Shown piece by piece: positions 1-9,277 of a DNA stretch of 64,000 bases. The DNA is taken from the NCBI GenBank assembly GCA_003290165.1, contig QNQO01000223.1, positions 62,001 to 126,000 of the forward strand, read 5' to 3'. The notes below the pieces were generated by a model that saw only the letters and a program-made list of their open reading frames with translations, searched no databases and was not told where the DNA came from. The translations under genes and the position numbers were made by a program. The stretch is from Berberis thunbergii (lineage: Eukaryota > Streptophyta > Magnoliopsida > Ranunculales > Berberidaceae). Position 1 is the first letter of the stretch, and every line of letters starts with the position of its first letter.

Positions 1-138
1 AAGATCGGTTGTTTTCTTATCAGATTTAAGAAACCTAGAAGAGATCTGCCAATAGATTAAAGAAAAGAAATACTAATTAGATAAAGTAGTTAAAATATAG
101 ATATATGACTATAAAATATGGATGATTTGGAAACATAC

Positions 139-2279
139 ATTCTTCACCCAGGGAGGCAAAGTAGCACTGAACAGAAGAGTTTGGACTTTTGTTACATCCG
201 CAACTTTGCCTGCAGGAGGAAATTGCTAATTATAATCCTACTAAATCAAGATTTCAACATCAACAGCTGCTATAAAGACACTTAGAGATTTTGCATGATT
301 TATTCAAAAATCCAAGAAAACAGTAAACATTAGCAAATTTTAAAACGACTGACTTACTTATGTAATAGAAATGTGCTACTAGCATGTCATACAATGGTCA
401 GGTGTAAAGACTGCATTCAACTGGAGCATGGTCACGTGGAGCAGTCAAACCCTTTTAATTACACAACTTCCCCACCACACATACTCAACTGCTGGATATC
501 ACCCAGAGGGTGGACATACTATAACAGTTGTATTGGTCATAGTGGTATCAGTTAACTAGAAACAAAGTGTTCTGGACAAGCTTTCAGTGACCTATTCTAG
601 TACAAGTCAACCTCAGATTTGAGACATTGCTAGCTAAGGAAAGTTTTCCTTTCAGAAACAAGCCAAGTTGGTAATATTTACTTTCAAGAATGCTCCACAA
701 TAATCAATTCAAGTAAACTATTTTATATGGAAGTACCTAGAATAAGTTCAACATCATCGACAAAACCCATCCTTAGCATTTCATCAGCCTCGTCAAGGAC
801 CCGAAATTGTAAAGAGCTCAAGTCAATATTTTCTCTTTCTATGTGATCCTACATAGAGATTTGCATGAGTTAGCATCCAAGTGAATCAGTTTAACAAATT
901 TTTCACATTTACTATGAATTACCTTGACCCTTCCAGGTGTACCAATAACTATATCAACACCCCTTCTCAAAGCTGTCTCTTGAGGGCGGTAAGGAGATCC
1001 TCCATACAAACAACCTGCAGACAATCCCACAGCTCCACCATAAACTTCAAAGTCCGCAAACACCTAAAAATAATAAGAAAATGAATTCCATATACTATGC
1101 CCTTTATAAAGATACATGAAGAAAGTCATAAAGTTCACAACAATCACCTGGTTGGCTAACTCCCTTGTTGGTAGAAGCACCAGAACGCTAGGTGATCTTC
1201 CAAATCCTGTCTTTCGTTTTGACTTTGCAGGACCATTGGTTAACGATTCCAGAATGGGTAGAACAAATGCCAATGCTTTTCCCTATACAAGTAAAGGTTG
1301 ATAAAATCAAGTTAATGAACCAACACCACATCATCCCCATCTAGTGAGTGCTAATGCTATGGCTAAATAGGGGATCAAATATCTTAGATAGTGTACACTA
1401 GAGAAGTGTCACTCATATACAAAACCACTGAATTTGAATGTTTCATCAACCGACTAATCACATAAGTTCATAAAAATATGAAATAATTTATAAATGTATT
1501 GGACTCTTACAAACGCACAAGGTGACTTTGTAATTGTCAAACACACAATTCTCCATACAGTCGAGGAACAAAAACAAATTGAAATTTGGATTTATGTGAC
1601 ACCCACCCACGCACACTTAATCTAGAGTAGACCATAGCTACTTCCCCCAAAGATATTGCCTATACTTATCCATCAAATCCAACCAATTCAAGAAACACTT
1701 GAAATAAAAATTAGAACTTGAAATGAAACTATCAACAAAACAAACTAAACAGACAAAACACACATGAAATCTTCATCATCACAGCAACAAAACAGATGTA
1801 TGTACAATATACCTGACCAGTACGAGCTCTGCCGACCAAATCAGACCCATCAGAATGGTATCAAAGGTCATAGCTTGAATGGGAAACAAAGCCTCAATCC
1901 CATTAGCCTTCAACTTTTCCCTCAAAGGCTTAGAAATCCTAAACCTCGAAGTCGCATTCGGATCATCTTTTACAGCAGGAGCAACAACCACCTCTCCATT
2001 CTCCAGCAACTTCTGCTTCTTGACAGACTCCCCCACCAACTCAGTCTCAGTCTCCTCAGCGCTCCTCTTCTTCTTCGACTTCTTCAGCTGCGCAGAGTCA
2101 TCGCTGCTTGGTTCCTCCACTTTGGGGCTCTTCTTCTCCTTGCTCTTCTTCTTTTTCGTCGATGTTGTTATCTCCATGGCGGCGGCGTCGCTTGTCTGCT
2201 TCTTGTCCTTCGAAGATTTCTTCTTGTCTTTGGGTTGCTCTTCGAAGATCATTGAATCAGTGATTGGGATTGAAGGCAT
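139..2279 (-). pseudogene. RH7: DEAD-box RNA helicase 7 (RH7-like), captured 5' exons, frameshifted
   Basis: The parental family is nucleolar DEAD-box RNA helicases (plant RH7/PRH75). Five exons with GT-AG borders are readable: 2279-1813, 1282-1148, 1063-923, 848-737 and 209-139. Exon 1 gives the ATG, a Lys/Ser-rich tail and the Q-motif region (EALFPIQAMTFDTIL). Exon 2 has motif I and Ia (PTREL), exon 3 YGG and GTPGR, exon 4 VLDEADEML (motif II), exon 5 LLFSATLPPWVKN (motif III). The helicase C-terminal domain is not in the window. Two defects are visible. One base is missing near 1851-1853: after TIL the family reading DGSDLVGRARTGQ continues only in the shifted frame. Motif I reads GKA where the family has GKT. 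Because it sits inside a CACTA element with introns intact, it looks like a DNA-level capture. The alternative, a true RH7 gene invaded by a CACTA end, is less likely because CACTA B carries the same 5' part. Confidence 0.85.
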
Positions 2280-2430
2280 TGGAATGATAAAATTAGGGTT
2301 GGGGAGGATATTAGGGTTTCTAAGTTGTTGTTCGTTCCTCTAATTCTACTTCTGCTGCTCAGGAGAGATGCGGCTCTGAGTTGCAGTTTAGCAGAGAAGA
2401 GAAGAGAACGAAAGAGAGATATTTAGGGGG

Positions 2431-2449
2431 TTAGGGTTTGGCTTTTATA
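2431..2449 (-). promoter_or_regulatory. RH7 promoter remnant: TATA box and telo-box
   Basis: On the minus strand TATAAAA (2449-2443) is followed about 5 bp later by the telo-box AAACCCTAA (2439-2431) and then a pyrimidine-rich leader up to the ATG at 2279. Telo-boxes near the start site are common in plant ribosome-biogenesis genes, which fits RH7. CACTA B keeps the telo-box but not this TATA box. Confidence 0.6.
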
Positions 2450-2858
2450 CAACTTTAGGAGGTGGAAGCGCTATAGTAGTGATAATTAAATTTTTTTTTT
2501 AATTGCTAGACAAAGATAGCGTTATATAAGCGCTTTAGTAGTGATATATATATAGGATAGCGCTTCCGAAGCGCTATCCTAAATGTAAGTAGCATAGCGC
2601 TTCGGAAGCGCTATGCAAGCACTTTAAAAGCGCTATGGTAGCTTTGGTAACGTTTTTTCTCATAGCGTTTTTTAAAGCGCTATCTAAGACATAACTAAGA
2701 TAGCACTTAACTGAAAAAAAATTAAAAGCGCTATTGTAGTGTTTTTTTTTTTGATTTTTTTTTAAAGACAAATAAGCGCTATCCTAGTGCCCACTTGGAT
2801 AGCTCTTTAAAAAAGCGCTATCTAAGTGGCGTTACCTAAGCTAATATTTGTAGTAGTG
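2450..2858 (-). repeat. Subterminal TAGCGCT repeat block of CACTA A
   Basis: A dense set of AGCGCT-centred motifs in direct and inverted orientation. Two near-perfect palindromes stand out: 2554-2580 (13 bp arms AGGATAGCGCTTC around one base) and 2592-2616 (12 bp arms GCATAGCGCTTC around one base). Clustered short subterminal repeats are the usual transposase-binding region of En/Spm-type elements; binding here is inferred. Confidence 0.75.
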
Positions 2859-2986
2859 AAAAACCAAGTTTTTGAGGATTGCATTTGAATCAAACGACTT
2901 GTTGAAATCGTTCCATAAAGCAAATATGATGGTACTTGGAGAAAGAATACTAGGATTGCATCTAGTTCAAAAGTGTTACTCATCAC

Positions 2987-4826
2987 TGTTGTGAGCTTAA
3001 CTAACCTAAATAAATAGGTTAATTTAACCCACTTGTAATAACCACAAGTGCACGGTGTCTAACTGGTAGACAACGGCAAGTACGGGTCGATCCCACGAGG
3101 AAGGTGGATGCAATTGAATTTTTGAAATTATCTAAACTAATTTGGAGGAAAATGGGGTTACAGTGTTTTTAAAACTAAACTAAAAATAAATTAAAAATAA
3201 AAAAATAAAATAAAATAAAAATAGATGAGATGGATTTTGTGGGCTTGGACTCACCAGTGAGTTAGCAAAAACATTTAAATCTAAATTACTGAAAATTTAA
3301 ACGAGAAGCTTTAGGGATGAGAATCCCTTGCTTACACTGAATATGTGATCGTTACAATCCAATTCAACTTATATCATGTTTCTATCAAACATTAACAAAT
3401 TATTTCAAGCAAATACGCTCTTACCAAGTATTAAGTCTCTTTTTAGGGCACACTTAATCAGAGTTTAAGCTTAATATTTTTAGCACATGCTTTGAGTATT
3501 GATAAAGGGTAATTCTAACTACCAAACATATCAAGTTTAATTTCTCGAACATGAAAGGTGAAAGCAATTTATCAAAAATTTAGAAATAAATTGTAATTAA
3601 CAATTAAGCACACAATTCAGTAAAATAAATCAAAATGAATTATGCAACCCCTTTGGTTTGTCGCAAACTCAATGTGGTGGTACTCAGCAGATCAGCAGGT
3701 TGTCCGAACATAGATCCCGAGAAAATGGTTGCAAATGCTCTGTGGTGGTACAGAAAGATGCTCAGGGTGTGAATAGCCAAAAACGAAATTGACTCATTCT
3801 CCCGCCAGAGGAATAGTGCCTCCGCGACTCCTCCTTCGTCTCCAGCGAGCAGCGACGCTGCTCCACCTTCTTTCGTGCTCCTCGCTAGCGTCCTCGTCCT
3901 CCAACTGTCTCTAGAACCTGCAAAAGAAAAGAGAATGTGAGGAAACGGCGAAAAAACTCAAAAACAGAGAGATAGATCTGAGAAGGAGGCTCCCCTATTT
4001 CCGCTATCAGGGTGGTTGTGCGCCGCGGACGAGCCTCTCTATGATGGTGGCCGTGAGGGAGGGAGACAAGAAGGAGGACGAGACGAAGAGAGGCCGAGAT
4101 GGCAGCTGTGAGAGATGCTCTGGCTTTGTGGCAAGGCGGAACAGAGTCGCGGTGATGGCAGCTCTGTTTCGCGGTGGTTGTGGTGGCTCGCGATGTGGTG
4201 TCCGGAGGTGATGGTGGTTGATGGATGATGGACAGGGAGAGGGACATGGATGGTGATGGAGGTGGCACTGACGCGAAACAGGGTTGTCACGCCCCTGTTT
4301 CCTGGTGGTGGCGGTTGTGCTGTCCGGAGGTGGTGGTGGTGCTCGGGTGATGGCGAGGTGACTGTGGTGGTGATTGCTGAGCAAGTGAGAGATGGATGAG
4401 TGGTGATGGTGATGAGAATCACTTGTGAGGAAGAGGTTTTGATTTTTGTGTAATCCTTCTTTTCCCTTCCCTTCCTCCCCTTTTCTCACCCTATTCTCTT
4501 ATATTTATAGAGAATGATCAAAGTGAATAGGGATGTGATAAAGGGAAGATTCATCATGGTATAAATGAGAGAATATTCTTTAGGGATAGGATTGGATTTG
4601 GTTTTATGGGTAGGTTTTGGGTATAGGTTTGTGACCATCTGCTTTGTACCACCGCTAGAATCGACCAATTGTCATTCATAAATTATCGCCTTAATACGAT
4701 TTCATCGTTCACGCTCAAATTCATACAAAGACATGAAAACGAAATAATTACTATAAAATATAATAATCGAAAAGCTAACATGTATAAATTAAGGGATATA
4801 TTATGTAATAATTATGTGAAATATCA
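2987..4826 (-). mobile_element. LTR-like insertion (probable solo LTR), copy 1
   Basis: Starts TGTTGTGAG and ends GAAATATCA, with ATCAC on both sides (2982-2986 and 4827-4831). Array units read straight through at this point (ACTCATCACAGTAACC), giving an empty site. TG...CA ends plus a 5 bp target duplication fit a solo LTR. A TATA box on the minus strand (4509-4501, TATAAATAT) suggests the LTR is oriented minus. No gag/pol sequence and no second LTR of the same insertion is seen. The C-, H- and P-rich open frames at 3885-4489 lie in GGTGGTGATG-type simple sequence and are not called. A ~1.84 kb LTR is long; a small non-autonomous element is the alternative. Confidence 0.75.
4501..4509 (-). 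promoter_or_regulatory. TATA box of the LTR-like element
   Basis: TATAAATAT on the minus strand, in the middle of the insertion. The same motif is at about 60753-60761 in copy 2. Inferred from motif only. Confidence 0.35.
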
Positions 4827-5749
4827 ATCACAGTAACCCCTGCAACTTTGTTGCTCACTTTTTATGTTTGCTTTGTGGAACAATTTTAATAAGTCATTAA
4901 TCATGCCATCTGACACATTCCTTTCGAAGCATCATACTTGGTGATTTTTGGCCAACCTTGTTGTGCAACAACAATGGTGGAGGGACTTGACTCCTTTTCA
5001 GGATGTATGGTGACACATTTTGATATGAAGAAACTGTTGAACTTGTTCAAATATTATCAAATATTGTCCCTTATTAACCCCTTCCTTGTAACTTGCAATC
5101 GTTTCAAGGTTACAAAGAAATGAGTGTGTCTGGAGGCATGATGAAAGATTTCAGGAGGTCATTAATCATGCCACCTAATACATTCCTTTCGAAGCAACAT
5201 ATCCTTAGCGATTTTTAATCAACCTTGTGGAGTAACAACTGTGGCGATGGAGGAAATCGATTCCTATCCAGGATGGTGACGCAATTTAATATAATGTAAC
5301 TGTTGAGCTTGTTACAAAAATTATCAAATATTGTCCTCAATAACCCCTTCCATGTAAACTTGCAATCTTTTTAGGTTACTTAGAATTGAATGTGTCTAGA
5401 GGCATGATAAAGATTTGAAGAGGTCATTAATCGAGCCACCTGACATACTCCTCTAAGCAATATAAACTTGGTGAGTTTTTGCAAACCTTGTGAGGCAACA
5501 ACAACTACATTGGAGGGACTTGAGTCCTATATATGCAGTATGGGGTTGAGTTACATAGTACTGAAGATGATGGCTTAACATGGCTAATTCTACCTAAATT
5601 AATTTGTCGATTCTTTTTGTTGACTCACTTTTGATATGAAGAATTTGTTGATCTCGTATCAATTTTTTGTCGAAGTTGAAATTGGCATCATTAATCAAAT
5701 AGAAAAAATATTAGTTTATAAACTTCTTTGAACAAATTGTACCTTCATT

Positions 5750-5847
5750 TTTTTTTTGTAAGCCAAGCGTGCCGCCGGTGGGTATAGAACCAAAGACGGA
5801 GGGTTAAACCACCACAACCTTAACCATCCAACCAGGCAACCATTCGC
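5750..5847 (-). mobile_element. tRNA-derived SINE in U0
   Basis: Read on the minus strand it has a tRNA-like head (A-box-like TGGATGGTTAAGG, B-box GGTTCTATACC) and an A-rich tail. It is flanked by a 15 bp duplication (AATTGTACCTTCATT at 5735-5749; one mismatch at 5848-5862). Units U5-U9 have a single copy of this target and no insert, so it is a true short insertion and not a tRNA gene. Confidence 0.8.
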
Positions 5848-6403
5848 AATCGTACCTTCATTGATATAGTTCTATTAGCATTTACATGTAGAAGTTAATT
5901 AAACTACTCCCATTTATGAAAAAAAAAACAATCAATCTCTTAATTAAAAATTCAAGCATGCTTTTTATATATTTCACAAACCCTTGTAGAAGAGATTGAG
6001 ATTCTTAACCTTAATTTATAGATTTAGAATCTTTTGGTAGGAACCTTAACGTAGACAAAGATAACATTAAATGTTAATTATGTCAATTTGAATTTCTCCC
6101 ACTCATGTTTGTTAGCTCAAATTCTTCTTCTTTGAGGAGATTTTGAGTTGCAAACATAAAAGAGTTTTATTTAACATTTAGTTTTATGAAGATGGTTTAT
6201 TCGAGTTTCATCTCCTCATTCTGACAAGTGATTAAGGGCATGATGTATCTAAATTATTTATAATTAAACTTCTTTAAATCTGGATTTTAGTAAATAGAAA
6301 ATGAAAAAGAAAACTCACATGGCAAACCAGTTTTAATTAAAATATTTTTCATTAATTGGTGGTATTCAGATTGTGATACCTAATTCGATATAAACTAGGC
6401 ACG

Positions 6404-6730
6404 CACTACTACAAATATTAGCTTAGGTAACGCCACTTAGATAGCGCTTTTTTAAAGAGCTATTCAAGTGGGCACTAGGATAGCGCTTATTTGTCTTTAA
6501 AAAAAAAAAGAAAAAAAAAAAAAACACTACAATAGCGCTTTTAATTTTTTTTTCAGTTAAGCGCTATCTTAGTTATGTCTTAGATAGCGCTTTAAAATAC
6601 GCTATGGGAAAAAACGTTACCAAAACTACTATAGCGCTTTTAAAGTGCTTGCATAGCGCTTCGAAAGCGCTATGCTACTGCCATTTAGGATAGCGCTTCA
6701 TATTCATATCACTACATTTAGGATAGCGCT
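6404..6730 (+). repeat. Left subterminal TAGCGCT block of CACTA B
   Basis: Same motif array as CACTA A, in the same orientation relative to the terminus. The palindrome at about 6652-6676 is an imperfect copy of the one at 2592-2616. A long A-run near 6500 is a length difference from CACTA A. Confidence 0.75.
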
Positions 6731-6732
6731 TC

Positions 6733-7300
6733 AAACCCTAACCCCCTAAATTTCGTTCTCTTCTCTTCTCTTCTCTGCTAAACTGCCTCAGAGCTGCATC
6801 TCTCTCCTTAGCAGCAGAAGTAGAATTAGAGGAACGAACAACAACTTAGAAACCCTAATATCTTCCCCAACCCTAATTTTATCATTCCAATGCCTTCAAT
6901 CCCAATCACTGATTCAATGATCTTCGAAGAGCAACCCAAAGGCAAGAAGAAATCTTCGAAAGACAAGAAGCAGACAAGCGACGCCGCCGCCATGGAGATA
7001 ACAACGTCGACGGACAAGAAGAAGAGCAAGGAAAAGAAGAGCCCCAAAGTGGAGGAACCAAGCAGCGATGACTCTGTGCAGCTGAAGAAGTCGAAGAAGA
7101 AGAAGAAGAACAGGAGCGCTGAGGAGACTGAGACTGAGACTGAGTTGGTGGGGGAGTCTGTCAAGAAGCAGAAATTGCTGGAGAATGGAGAGGTGGTTGC
7201 TGCTCCTGCTGTAAAAGAGGATCCGAATGCGACTTCGAGGTTTAGGATTTCTAAGCCTTTGAGGGAAAAGTTGAAGGCTAATGGGATTGAGGCTTTGTTC
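6733..7300 (+). pseudogene. RH7: RH7 5'UTR and truncated exon 1
   Basis: The telo-box AAACCCTAA (6733-6741) directly follows the subterminal block, and the ATG is at 6890. The reading gives the Lys-rich N-terminal tail and KANGIEALF, then matches to RH7 stop at about 7300, just before the Q-motif residues PIQ. It is very similar to the exon 1 of CACTA A, with small in-frame repeat changes (KKKKK, ETET). The TATA box present in CACTA A has been lost here. The next sequence is kinesin in a different frame, so no functional fusion results. It derives from the same capture event as the CACTA A copy. Confidence 0.85.
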
Positions 7301-8195
7301 CACTGGTTAAGATCAGCTGCTTGGCTGGTTTTAACAATTCAATTATATCATATGGACAGGTAGAGATCAGATTTGTGTTTTTTTTTTTTTGTAAAAGTTT
7401 GCTAGACCTTTTAGTTGATTTTTTAAGTAGATTGACAAGGCTTGCAATTGTTTGATTAAATTTATGAAAGACGGGAAGTGGGAAGACTTACACGATGTGG
7501 GGTCCTCCGAGCGCAATGGTTGAAGGTCACTTACCTAGTAGCAATCAAGGCGTTGTTCCACGCATAGTCCAGATGCTATTTTCTTAGTTTCAGAAGGTGG
7601 GGTTTGTTTTATACATTTTATTTGCTAGAGAAAACATTGAATTTTGAAATGTGTACTGATTTGTTGTTATGATTGGTTGTTAGGAGAAAGAGAACTCGGA
7701 AGAGAAACAAATGAATTATCAGTGTAGATGTTCTTTCCTAGAGATATATAATGAGAAAATTGGTGATTTGCTCGATCCCACTCAACGAAACCTTGAGGTA
7801 GAGATCTTTCTATGTCTACTCTTCATTAAATCAGACTCATTTGGTATGGGCTTTCTATGTTTAGTGTAACTAAAGGGCATTTTTCACTTTCTCCAGATAA
7901 GAGATGATTCCAAGAATGGTTTTTATGTTGAAAATCTGAGTGAAGAATGTGTTAGTAGCTACGACGATGTAACACAAATTCTAATCAAGGTAAGTAAGAA
8001 TTGGTCTATATTTTTCTGATTATAGTGTAAATATGACATTGGTATTGGTGTATATTGTTTGATCCTCATGTCTAAAAGATCATTTTAAATATGTTGTGCA
8101 AAATATGTCTTTCCTACAATGTCTTTCTGTGGTTTCAGTGTGGTACTGTGGTTGAATCAAATTTAACTTTCATAATGTAGGGGCTTTCAAATAGT
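7301..8195 (+). pseudogene. KIN-12-type kinesin motor fragment
   Basis: Exonic pieces with splice borders: LAGFNNSIISYGQ ending at 7361; TGSGKTYTMWGPPSAMVE (P-loop) from 7464 to about 7570; 7684-7797 ([20 protein letters not shown]); 7897-7989 (IRDDSKNGFYVENLSEE); and the start of the next exon at 8181 (GLSN). This is the middle of the motor domain of plant KIN-12 (PAKRP1-type) kinesins. Introns are retained, so capture was from DNA. The motor lacks its N-terminal strands, switch I/II and the stalk, so it cannot be a working kinesin. It is joined directly to RH7 exon 1 at about 7300. Confidence 0.85.
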
Positions 8196-9277
8196 CTGTA
8201 TATGCAATTGGGCATCAAAGTCTAGTTTCAAAGAGATGTCTTTTTCCAGATCTTGTAAATTGGGCATTTGAATATGTGAAGTCTTATATGCTTTGTTGTC
8301 GGCCTTGTTTGGCTAGGGCAAGTTATTTGGTGCATGATCCCACATGACACCAATGTAATGAACTCTGGTTGATTGGCTGTGTTTGTAATTTACCATGAAC
8401 ATATTTGATCCATCAAATTTTGATTTTTACTAACTGTTCTCAGTATCTTTATTGATACAAGTACCATGCTTTTTGTGTGGGATTTGATCCAGAAAGCACA
8501 TTGGAGAATTCATGGTTATGCCCGAGGTAACTTAGATGAAAATAAAATGACTTCCGTTAGTTGGAGACCTTTTGTTCTGTAAAATCACGAGTTCCATCTC
8601 ATTGGAACTTCAATGCTGGCAGCTTCTTATGTATGTTAAACTAAATGCGGTTTCCCGCTGTATATGCTAGAGTGAAATGAAATAGTAGTTGATTGAGTAA
8701 ACATGGAATCTTCTAGAAAATTTAATTTCATGTTTTCGTCCTTTATATGTCGTCGTATATCTGGTGTTTGCTTGGGAGGATCAGTATTCTCCTTGCCTGG
8801 AGATTTTGTAGAAAAAGATCATTTCATCGAGATGATTACTGTCAATTGGTTAGGGACACAGGGAACTCGAAAGGTTATGGTTTCTGCGTGTATCAGGTTT
8901 GTAACTATGGCAATCAGGGTTAGTCCCCTGTTCCAGTATTTTGATTTATTTAAATCATTTAAGAATAACATTACTAATTTCTTTTTTAATTATCTACTCG
9001 CTTCTATTTTTGCACTTGAGCATCATTTTGGTTATTTGTTCATAGTGCAATCGGTAGTCTTGTTTATTTTCACATGTTCTATAATCGTTTTGCAAGAAGT
9101 CAATGATGTGTTCTATAAATTAAGGTTACACACATATATATAAACATCTCTAAGCCTCTAATACATGTTATATTTTATGGTAAACAAAAATACGGTGTTT
9201 TATATGTAATGATGTTTATACCATCCCATTTTTAGTTATAAATATGCCAATGGTTCCCTGATGATATATGTTGGCAG
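8196..9277 (+). other. Unassigned interior of CACTA B
   Basis: No gene is recognised. Two exon-like pieces are worth recording: around 8490-8580 a frame reading KAHWRIHGYARGNLDENKMTSVSWRPF, and about 8810-8900 a frame with EKDHFIEMITVNWLGTQGTRK. An open frame of 146 codons (8703-9143) includes the second piece but becomes intron-like and T-rich downstream. These may be further captured gene pieces whose family I do not recognise. Confidence 0.3.

Larger units (their letters stand above)
1..2858 (-). mobile_element. CACTA transposon A (partial, carries RH7 gene piece)
   Basis: Read on the minus strand from 2858, the element begins CACTACTACAAATATTAGC, a CACTA-type terminus, followed by about 350 bp dense in TAGCGCT motifs in both orientations. 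Inside lies the 5' part of an RH7 helicase gene with introns. The other terminus is left of the window. The outer flank (AAAAACCAAG from 2859) is sequence that in array units is preceded by TTTGTTGT, so the boundary is supported by paralogous sequence. The same terminus and subterminal block occur on the plus strand at 6404-6730, in CACTA B. No transposase is visible here. It is probably a non-autonomous gene-carrying element, though transposase genes could lie outside the window. Confidence 0.85.
2859..6403 (+). repeat. Array unit U0 (3.8 kb repeat), split by LTR-like insertion
   Basis: Host repeat sequence occupies 2859-2986 and 4827-6403, matching the part of array units from AAAAACCAAG to the GGCACCC junction. 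It contains three diverged ~265 bp sub-repeats (about 4860-5570) and a SINE at 5750. Its left neighbour is CACTA A and its right neighbour is CACTA B, inserted at the point where other units continue CCCGTTTTAG or CCCATTTTAG. No gene is recognised. Confidence 0.85.

Noticed and set aside
1764..2343. Long plus-strand frames opposite RH7 exon 1 (Leu/Phe-rich), also 6826-7303 minus
   Set aside because: Antisense shadows of the Lys-rich RH7 N-terminus.
3885..4489. Overlapping 127-160 codon frames rich in His, Pro, Thr and Ser (also 60256-60741)
   Set aside because: Three overlapping frames on one strand from GGTGGTGATG-type simple sequence inside an LTR-like element; no domain, and composition explains the open frames.
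5750..5847. Possible tRNA gene (A-box and B-box-like motifs)
   Set aside because: No cloverleaf can be closed by eye, and the A-rich tail, target duplicates and empty sites in other units show a SINE.
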